A stretch of 45,606 bases of DNA from Opitutaceae bacterium. Lineage in GTDB: Bacteria; Verrucomicrobiota; Verrucomicrobiia; Opitutales; Opitutaceae. Shown piece after piece: positions 40,417-45,606 of the stretch. The notes under the pieces were generated by a model. That model was not told the DNA's origin, did not search any database, and was given only the letters and a program-made list of their open reading frames with translations. Both the position numbers and the translations under genes were made by a program. Every line of letters begins with the position of its first letter. Position 1 is the first letter of the stretch. Location: assembly GCA_016794625.1 (NCBI GenBank), contig JAEUGY010000011.1, forward strand, positions 1-45,606. Reading direction: 5' to 3'.

Positions 40417-41667
40417 TCAGAACCGGGTCGTGATGCCGAAGCGGAAGCCAACATTGCCGCCGATATCCACGGCGGCGGTGCGGCTGCCGAGCTTCTGCTC
40501 GTATTTGCCCAGGGTCTCGACCGTGGCTCCGGCGAAGAAACCGGTGCGGTCCGTCAACAGCCATTCGAAATTGGCCTCGGCGTAGACGCCGGACATGAAC
40601 TTGCTGTAGGTGTCCTCGTCCTGAAACTGGTTCGGGCTCGTGCCCTCGACATTGAGCGTTTCGTCGACGCGGTATTTGGTTCCCAGGTACGCCCCGGCAT
40701 AGCCGCCGCTGAACGTCATCGCGAAGCGCTGACCAATCGGAATCCGCACCATCGGTCCGACGCGGAACAGGTAGTAGGCGCCCTTGATCTGCCAGGTGCC
40801 GCTGATGTTGGCGCCGTTGGGCGTGGTGGTGTTGGTGCGGCTGGTGGCGAAGGCCGCCAGCGGAACCGTCGTTTCGAGCGCGCCGGAGTAGGCCGTGCCA
40901 TCGGCGCCGATGTATGCCTCGGTCGTCGGACCGGTGAACGGTGCGGCGGGGGCGGCGCGGCCGCCGAGTGAATAAAGATCGGTCAGCGTCTTGAGGTTGG
41001 ATTTGATGTCGCCCGACACCTTGCCGTTGATGTCGGTGATGCCGAAGCCGAAGAGCACACCCAGTTCGATCTTGCCGCCGAAACTGCCGAACTTGCGGGT
41101 GGCCGTGAATTCGAAGCCGGCGCCCGAGTCCGAGCTCGCCGTCGCGGTGGCGCCCGATGATTCGGCGCTGTAGTCGTGCATGGCGACAAAGCCCGGGTTG
41201 GAGGTCACCTGGCTCGCATTCACGTAGGCCCACGTCCGGGTGAACCCGGCGGTGTAGGAAACATAGTCGCCCGTGATCTGGGTCACGGGATTGCCGGCGT
41301 CGTCCAGAATGGGGTTGCCATTGGCATCGACCCGCACGCCTGAGGTCGTGTAGCGACCGCCGGGGGTGGAGGTCTGGTTGCCGTCGGCGTCCTTCTCATT
41401 GTCCCGCAGCGCATCCAGGCTGATCGCGCCGTCGGTGTAGCTGATGGGCTGTGCGCTCCCCGTAAGGGCGGGAATGGACAGCTGGGAGGGCACGGTGCCG
41501 AGGTTGCCGAACTTGATGTCCGCCCCGCCGATGTAACGCACGCCGACTGAGAAGGCGTTGTTTCGGATCTGCCGGAACTCGATCGGGATTTCCGAATTGG
41601 GCTGGGCGTGGAGCGTGGCAACCAGTCCGAGGGGGGCCGACCAAGCGAGGAGACGAAGCGATTTCAT
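40417..41667 (-). CDS. Probable outer-membrane beta-barrel protein
   Basis: The 416-residue protein starts at ATG 41667 with a signal peptide (MKSLRLLAWSAPLGLVATLHAQ). The rest has alternating beta-type strands with Gly and aromatics (FSVGVRYIGGADIKFGN, AYYLFRVGPMVRIPIGQRFAMTFSGGYAGAYLG, FMSGVYAEANFEWLLTDRTGFFAGATVE, VGFRFGITTRF). It ends in Phe, the usual end of BAM-inserted barrels. One segment (about 80-140, DNEKDADGNQTSTPGGRYTTSGVRVDANGNPIL) is rich in Asp/Asn/Gly and may be a surface or calcium-binding loop. I do not recognise a named porin family. It is convergent with the channel gene, 40 bp apart. The 295 bp upstream show nothing definite. Confidence 0.8.
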   Translation of the reverse strand: MKSLRLLAWSAPLGLVATLHAQPNSEIPIEFRQIRNNAFSVGVRYIGGADIKFGNLGTVPSQLSIPALTGSAQPISYTDGAISLDALRDNEKDADGNQTSTPGGRYTTSGVRVDANGNPILDDAGNPVTQITGDYVSYTAGFTRTWAYVNASQVTSNPGFVAMHDYSAESSGATATASSDSGAGFEFTATRKFGSFGGKIELGVLFGFGITDINGKVSGDIKSNLKTLTDLYSLGGRAAPAAPFTGPTTEAYIGADGTAYSGALETTVPLAAFATSRTNTTTPNGANISGTWQIKGAYYLFRVGPMVRIPIGQRFAMTFSGGYAGAYLGTKYRVDETLNVEGTSPNQFQDEDTYSKFMSGVYAEANFEWLLTDRTGFFAGATVETLGKYEQKLGSRTAAVDIGGNVGFRFGITTRF

Positions 41668-41962
41668 GCGGTGGAACAGAAACAGGAGCAAGATGGGAGC
41701 AAAAGCCGGCCTCCCGGGATCAAGCCAGACAAGAATGTGAAGGGAACGTCGAAAAGTAGGATGACAAAAACGGACACCGAACGCGGACGAGGGTTGCCTC
41801 GGATATTTCCAAGTCGCGATCCGTGGCCGCGACCCCAGTGACAGGGGAGGGCCGACAAAAGGCGGGCTCCGAGGCGAAAAAATGGCCGCGATTCAGCAAC
41901 AATCTGCCGGGCGCGTCAAGCGGTCCCTCTTTCCCGGGTGCCCGCCGGCCGAAGGGCGTGCG

Positions 41963-42502
41963 TCAGGGGCGGGAAGGAGTGACGGAAAGGACGGACTGCC
42001 AAAGGGCCGCCTCTCCTGCAAGTCCATGGACGGTGAGCCGCGCATGGATGTCGTCCAGGCTCGGTTCGACCACCGCGTGTTTCGGATCCGCCGGCCAGTC
42101 GGGACGCACCGCGCGCACGATCGCCCAGCAGGCCCAGGCGCGCCACTGCCGTTGGTCCCGCCGCGGGGCGTTCATGCGGTCGGCGTAGTGTTGGAAATGG
42201 ACGCGGGGGTTGCCAATGAACAGGTCCGCGGGGGTGTGCTGCAGGATCCAAGCGAGCGCGGCATAGGGCATCGGCCAGGTGGCGAGCACGGGTTCGTCTC
42301 CCGTCAACTCGGCCCCCATGGCCCGGTCCAGGCAGAGGAGGGACCGGGCGGCGAAACCGCGCGTCCACAACGATTGACCGTACTCGAGGCAGCCAAAATA
42401 GAACGATGCGCCCCGCTCATCGTGGCGATGCTGGTGCAGCGCCCGCCAGTCGAGTCCCTCCCGGGCGGGCGGCAGATGGGGACAGGCGGGAAGCGGGACC
42501 AT
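41963..42502 (-). CDS. Conserved hypothetical protein, 179 residues
   Basis: The protein starts at ATG 42502 (MVPLPACPHLPPAREGLDWRALHQHRHDERGASFYFGCLEYGQSLW). Its middle is helical and Trp-rich (GFAARSLLCLDRAMGAELTGDEPVLATWPMPYAALAWILQHTP), and the motif PRVHFQHYADRMNAPRRDQRQWRAWACWAIVR follows. No signal peptide or membrane segment is seen. I do not recognise the family; the reading is supported by clean codon use and by a fitting start. It is divergent from the acyltransferase gene with 82 bp between starts. Confidence 0.7.
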   Translation of the reverse strand: MVPLPACPHLPPAREGLDWRALHQHRHDERGASFYFGCLEYGQSLWTRGFAARSLLCLDRAMGAELTGDEPVLATWPMPYAALAWILQHTPADLFIGNPRVHFQHYADRMNAPRRDQRQWRAWACWAIVRAVRPDWPADPKHAVVEPSLDDIHARLTVHGLAGEAALWQSVLSVTPSRP

Positions 42503-42584
42503 GGCGCCTGCGTCGGTGCCTGACGCGGCGGGGGGCGTCAATTCTTCGCTTGGCGGGAAGGTCCGTTTCCCGGAGAACCGAACG

Positions 42585-43292
42585 ATGGATTCCGCAACGA
42601 CGGCGCCAGTCCCCGCGAACCCGTCCGCGCCCGTGCACCGGGTCCGCGGATGGCAGCGCGTCGTGCTGTGGACGTTGGGGCTGCTCATGCGCGTCTGGGG
42701 GGCGACCCTGCGGTTTGAGACCACGCCGGGATCGTTGCGCCAGCTAACCAAGACCGATGAACCGGTGGCGATGGTGCTGTGGCACAACCGCTTGTTCCTC
42801 GGCGCGGAGATTTTCCGCCGATTCCGGCAAGGGCGCCCGGTCTATGCCTTGGTCAGTGCGAGCAAGGATGGAGCCTGGCTGGCCGCCTTTTTTGCCATGG
42901 CCGGATTGAGAACGGTACGCGGCTCGAGCAGCCACCACGGACGCGAAGCCGCGCTCCTGCTCGTCAATGTGCTGAAGGCGGGCAACGACATCGGCATCAC
43001 CCCCGACGGACCGCGGGGCCCGAAGTATGAAGTCAAAGGCGGTGGTTTGGTCGTGGCGCGCCGGGCGCAGGTCCCGATTCTCCTGCTTGGAGGCAACTTT
43101 GAGTCGGCCTGGGTGCTGAAAAGCTGGGATCAGTTCTGTCTGCCGCGACCCTTCTCCCGGGTGCGGGTGACGGGTGAACTCCTCTCCGTCCAGCAACTGG
43201 CGGATCGCCATGCCGGCACCGACCTGATTGCCTCGCGGCTGGCCGCCATCAACGACGACCGCACCCATCAGCCCTCCGGGCTCGTCATCTAG
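42585..43292 (+). CDS. DUF374 family acyltransferase-like protein
   Basis: The 235-residue protein starts at ATG 42585, with a hydrophobic helix at about 22-36 (RVVLWTLGLLMRVWGATLRFE). The DUF374 motifs follow: VAMVLWHNRLFLGAEIF, ALVSASKDGAWLAAFFAMAGLRTVRGSSSHHGREAALLLVNVL and GITPDGPRGPKYEVKGGGLVVAR. DUF374 belongs to the lysophospholipid acyltransferase superfamily and is thought to act in outer-membrane lipid (lipid A) assembly, but the substrate is not fixed. The DGPRGPKYEVKGG block is the strongest evidence. It is likely co-transcribed with the SDR gene 30 bp downstream. Confidence 0.9.
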   Translation: MDSATTAPVPANPSAPVHRVRGWQRVVLWTLGLLMRVWGATLRFETTPGSLRQLTKTDEPVAMVLWHNRLFLGAEIFRRFRQGRPVYALVSASKDGAWLAAFFAMAGLRTVRGSSSHHGREAALLLVNVLKAGNDIGITPDGPRGPKYEVKGGGLVVARRAQVPILLLGGNFESAWVLKSWDQFCLPRPFSRVRVTGELLSVQQLADRHAGTDLIASRLAAINDDRTHQPSGLVI

Positions 43293-43322
43293 CCTCGCCG
43301 CTGCGTTTTCGTCCCTTGCGCC

Positions 43323-44237
43323 ATGGTTCCCTCTTCTCTGAACACCCCTGAGCCCGGCGCGCTGCGCGGCGGCCGGCTGGTCGTGCTCGGCGCCGGCTAT
43401 GTCGGCGGCGCGGTGTGCCGGGAAGGCCTTGCGCGCGGACTGCAGGTGTACGCGTTGACGCGCAATCCCGAGCGTGCGGCCGCACTCGCTACCTTAGGTG
43501 TGCAGACTGTGGTGGCGGCGCTGGATGCGGCCGACTGGCATGACCGCTTGCCCGCCGACGCGGAGTTTATCCTCAATTGTGTCAGCTCGGGCGGGGGAGG
43601 GGTCGACGGCTACCGACGCAGCTATGTCGATGGTGGACGTTCAGTCCTCGCCTGGGGACAACGCGCGGCCCGTCCCGGAGCGCTCATCTATACGAGCAGC
43701 ACCTCCGTCTATGGGCAGGGCGAGGGGGCGCGTCTCGACGAGCAAGCCTCCACGCAGGAGGCAGGGGAGACGGGTCGCATTCTCCTGGAGGCCGAGGCGC
43801 TGGCCCAACAATGGCCGGGCCCCCGCGCGGTGCTCCGCCTCGCCGGCATTTACGGACCCGAACGTCACCACCTGCTCGACAGCCTGCGGGCCGGCGCGCG
43901 CGAGCTGCCCGGCCGGGGCGACCATCGGCTCAACCTCATTCACCGGGATGACGTGGTGAGTGCGGTCTGGTCCGTCTGGACCGCGTTGCGTGGCTCCGCG
44001 ACCTCGCTCCTCTACAATCTGGCCGACAATGACCCCCGCCCCAAAGCCGAAGTCGCCGCCTGGGTGGCCGCGCGGCTCGGCGTCGAGCCGCCGACCTTCA
44101 GCGAAGCCCCCGGGCCCGGGCGCCGTCGCGTGGTGCCGGATCGGATCATCCTGAACTCGCGGATTCGGACGGAATTAGGCTGGAACCCGCGCTATCCCAG
44201 TTTCCGCGAAGGCTACGAAGCGCTACTTGGAGCTTGA
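43323..44237 (+). CDS. NAD-dependent epimerase/dehydratase-like (atypical SDR)
   Basis: The 304-residue protein opens with a Rossmann motif LVVLGAGYVGGAVCREGL (GxGxxG at 23-28) and has the extended-SDR body: LNCVSSGGGGVDGYRRSYVDGG, LIYTSSTSVYGQGEG, AVLRLAGIYGPERHHLLD and LNLIHRDDVVSAVW. The catalytic YxxxK is not in its usual place after SVYG. This departure is common in the atypical SDR5 group, so dehydrogenase chemistry is uncertain. It is probably cytoplasmic and binds NAD(P). It lies between the DUF374 gene and ybaB; the gap to ybaB is 51 bp. Confidence 0.88.
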   Translation: MVPSSLNTPEPGALRGGRLVVLGAGYVGGAVCREGLARGLQVYALTRNPERAAALATLGVQTVVAALDAADWHDRLPADAEFILNCVSSGGGGVDGYRRSYVDGGRSVLAWGQRAARPGALIYTSSTSVYGQGEGARLDEQASTQEAGETGRILLEAEALAQQWPGPRAVLRLAGIYGPERHHLLDSLRAGARELPGRGDHRLNLIHRDDVVSAVWSVWTALRGSATSLLYNLADNDPRPKAEVAAWVAARLGVEPPTFSEAPGPGRRRVVPDRIILNSRIRTELGWNPRYPSFREGYEALLGA

Positions 44238-44288
44238 AGCCGGACCGCTCTTGCCTGTCTCTCCACCCCTAACACCCAATTACACACC

Positions 44289-44597
44289 ATGGCCGGCGTC
44301 GGTAAACTCCTCAAACAAGCCCAGAAGATGCAGCGTTCGATCGAGTCGCTCCAGCAGCAACTCGAAGCGAAGGAATTTGATATCACCGCCGGAGGTGGCG
44401 CGGTGAAGGTCAAGATCAACGGCGGAGGCAAGTTCCTCGCCCTGACGCTCGATCCCGAGTTTCTCAAGGAAGACGCGAAGTTCGTGGCGGACACCGTTCT
44501 GACCGCGATCCAGGATGCGGCGAAGCAGGCGAAGGAGCACAACGACTCGGAGATGCAGAAGGTCACGAGTGCGTTCCAGATGCCGGGCATGATGTAA
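44289..44597 (+). CDS. ybaB: YbaB/EbfC family nucleoid-associated protein
   Basis: The 102-residue protein has an N-terminal helix (VGKLLKQAQKMQRSIESLQQQLEAKEFDITAGGGAVKVKING) and the family's central strand-turn, followed by a C-terminal helix ending in FQMPGMM. MQRSIESLQQQLE and AGGGAVKVKINGGGKFLALTLDPEFL are diagnostic. It binds DNA as a dimer with tweezer-like shape and is commonly paired with recR, as here (27 bp). Usually dnaX precedes it; in this genome an SDR gene does. A clear start ATG exists, and length is normal. Confidence 0.96.
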   Translation: MAGVGKLLKQAQKMQRSIESLQQQLEAKEFDITAGGGAVKVKINGGGKFLALTLDPEFLKEDAKFVADTVLTAIQDAAKQAKEHNDSEMQKVTSAFQMPGMM

Positions 44598-44624
44598 GGA
44601 CGGCGCGGCGCCCTCCCGCCTTCC

Positions 44625-45221
44625 ATGCCCTCCGCCTTCGAAACCCTCCAGCAGCAGCTCAAGCAGCTGCCGGGACTGGGCTTCCGATCGGCCGAGCGCA
44701 TCGCCCTCCACCTCCTGGTGGAAAAGCCCGAGCGGCTCCCAACCCTCGTGGCGGCCCTCGAGCAGGCGGCGAAGACCGTGCGCCGCTGCGTCCGCTGCGG
44801 ACACCTGGCGGAGACCGAGCTCTGCGTCATCTGCGCGGATGACCGCCGCGATCCCACCCTCGTCTGCGTGGTGGAGCACGTGCCCGATCTCGTCGCCCTC
44901 GAGCGCAGTGCCGCCCACCGTGGCGTTTACCATGTGTTGCATGGCAAACTGTCCCCGATCAACGGCGTCGGACCGGAACACCTCAACCTCGACGCGCTCA
45001 TTGCCCGCGTCCAGGCCGGTGACGTCCGCGAGATGATCCTCGCGCTGTCCAATGACGTAGAGGGAGAGGCCACCTGCCACTACCTCACGTCCCACCTCCC
45101 CCCGGACCAATCCGTCAAGGTCTCCCGCATCGGCTTCGGCCTCCCCAGCGGAGGAGGCGTGCTCTATGCGGACTCCGTCACCTTGAAGAACGCCCTCGAA
45201 AGCCGCCGCTCGTATTCGTGA
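44625..45221 (+). CDS. recR: Recombination mediator protein RecR
   Basis: The 198-residue protein has the helix-hairpin-helix opening LKQLPGLGFRSAERIALHLL and a C4 zinc finger (Cys55, Cys58, Cys67, Cys70 in RRCVRCGHLAETELCVIC). A TOPRIM domain (CVVEHVPDLVALERSAAHRGVYHVLHGKLSPINGVGPEHLNLDALIARV) and the C-terminal EGEATCHYLTSHL and IGFGLPSGGGVLYADSVTL motifs complete it. RecR acts with RecO to load RecA on gaps. The length is normal. It follows ybaB by 27 bp and precedes tRNA-Gly by 44 bp. Confidence 0.97.
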   Translation: MPSAFETLQQQLKQLPGLGFRSAERIALHLLVEKPERLPTLVAALEQAAKTVRRCVRCGHLAETELCVICADDRRDPTLVCVVEHVPDLVALERSAAHRGVYHVLHGKLSPINGVGPEHLNLDALIARVQAGDVREMILALSNDVEGEATCHYLTSHLPPDQSVKVSRIGFGLPSGGGVLYADSVTLKNALESRRSYS

Positions 45222-45265
45222 TTGCGCTGAGACGCCGGATGCGTTTTCTCACCCCTCTGGTGACT

Positions 45266-45340
45266 GCGGGCGTAGTATAGTGGTTATCACATGTGCTTCC
45301 CAAGCATGGAACCCGGGTTCGATTCCCGGCGCCCGCACCA
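45266..45340 (+). tRNA. tRNA-Gly(CCC), with encoded CCA
   Basis: GCGGGCG at 45266-45272 pairs with CGCCCGC at 45330-45336, followed by A and CCA. The anticodon loop is TTCCCAA (anticodon CCC). The T-arm GGGTTCGATTCCC is present. It reads GGG codons. Confidence 0.96.
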
Positions 45341-45509
45341 ACTTGCCCCTCCAGGCAAGTTGCCCTGAGCAAGTAAAGCGCGTCGAACGGGCCCCGAAAT
45401 TGTCTCGATAAGCCCCAAGCGACGCGCGTCGAACGGGAGCCGAACGCTGAACGCCGAACGCTTAACCCGGATGTTTCACGAACCGGATTTTGCCGGGTCA
45501 TTTTTGTTT
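45341..45509 (+). terminator. Hairpins and T-rich end after tRNA-Gly, with short GAAC heptads
   Basis: A stem ACTTGCC/GGCAAGT (45341-45360) directly follows the tRNA. Further on, ACCCGG (45465-45470) pairs with CCGGGT (45493-45498) and is followed by CATTTTTGTTT, a fair terminator. Between them lie the palindrome CGACGCGCGTCG (45420-45431) and GAACGCT-type heptads (45442-45462). The last 100 bases of the window show no gene. Confidence 0.45.
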
Positions 45510-45606
45510 CGCGGGCTCTACTTCGTCGATTTGGCGCAGGTGTAGGGGGCTGGGAGCGGGGATTCTATGCGCAATGAGACACTGCCCCCAATCCCCCATT
45601 GTATAA

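Noticed and set aside
45178-45501. Reading frame on the minus strand over the tRNA and recR end
   Set aside because: It is the antisense of tRNA-Gly; its GAGNRTRVPCLGST segment is the well-known false protein produced by reading that tRNA backwards.

Overview
This is a GC-rich bacterial chromosome segment holding about 40 protein genes, one tRNA and an unusually rich set of intergenic repeats. I infer a member of the Verrucomicrobiota, most likely near Opitutaceae. The reasons are the gene mix (ADOP-type FtsX permease, heparinase II/III protein, sialate O-acetylesterase, DUF5069 protein, long IspH, bestrophin), the many starts without a Shine-Dalgarno sequence, and the abundance of palindromic intergenic repeats. 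This is a family-level impression, not a database match.

Layout. 1-6400: an incomplete hypothetical gene, a 580 bp repeat block, a membrane-anchored PQQ-type propeller protein, an oligopeptide-binding lipoprotein, a sialate O-acetylesterase and a decayed cytochrome c gene. 6579-8258: two adjacent genes of unknown function, rich in coiled coil. 8289-14961 (minus): an ADOP permease, an amidohydrolase paired with a small Rieske protein, and a heparinase-like secreted protein. 15232-20686: an orphan NarL-type response regulator, a bestrophin channel, a CPA1 Na+/H+ antiporter, an M28 peptidase and a small secreted Dabb-like protein. 20800-25731 (minus): a compact run of dehydrogenases and a cyclase that looks catabolic, then a ferritin-like protein. 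25981-30396 (minus): a polytopic membrane protein, rdgB, ribD and an MBL-fold hydrolase. 30858-40376 (plus): leuB, a four-helix-bundle gene, alaS, an AlkC-type DNA glycosylase, a DUF5069 protein, ispH and a voltage-gated cation channel. 40417-45340: an outer-membrane-like protein, a small conserved protein, a DUF374 acyltransferase, an atypical SDR, ybaB, recR and tRNA-Gly(CCC).

The most striking signal is not a gene. At about a dozen intergenic places there are blocks of five 7-bp units of the form GAAnnnn (35 bp in total). In most cases the block begins exactly on the last base of a hairpin whose stem sequence differs from place to place. At the end of leuB one hairpin arm is the leuB coding sequence itself, so the other arm looks like an inverted copy made next to the block. 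Two blocks in opposite orientation bracket a gene of the four-helix-bundle (S23/Avd-like) family, and further blocks run to within a few bases of the alaS and alkC start codons. Two other palindrome families (REP doublets) lie in the same intergenic spaces.

A second notable item is a compact voltage-gated channel whose selectivity filter reads TLEGW. Glycine at that position is the feature tied to calcium selectivity in the one prokaryotic calcium channel I know of.
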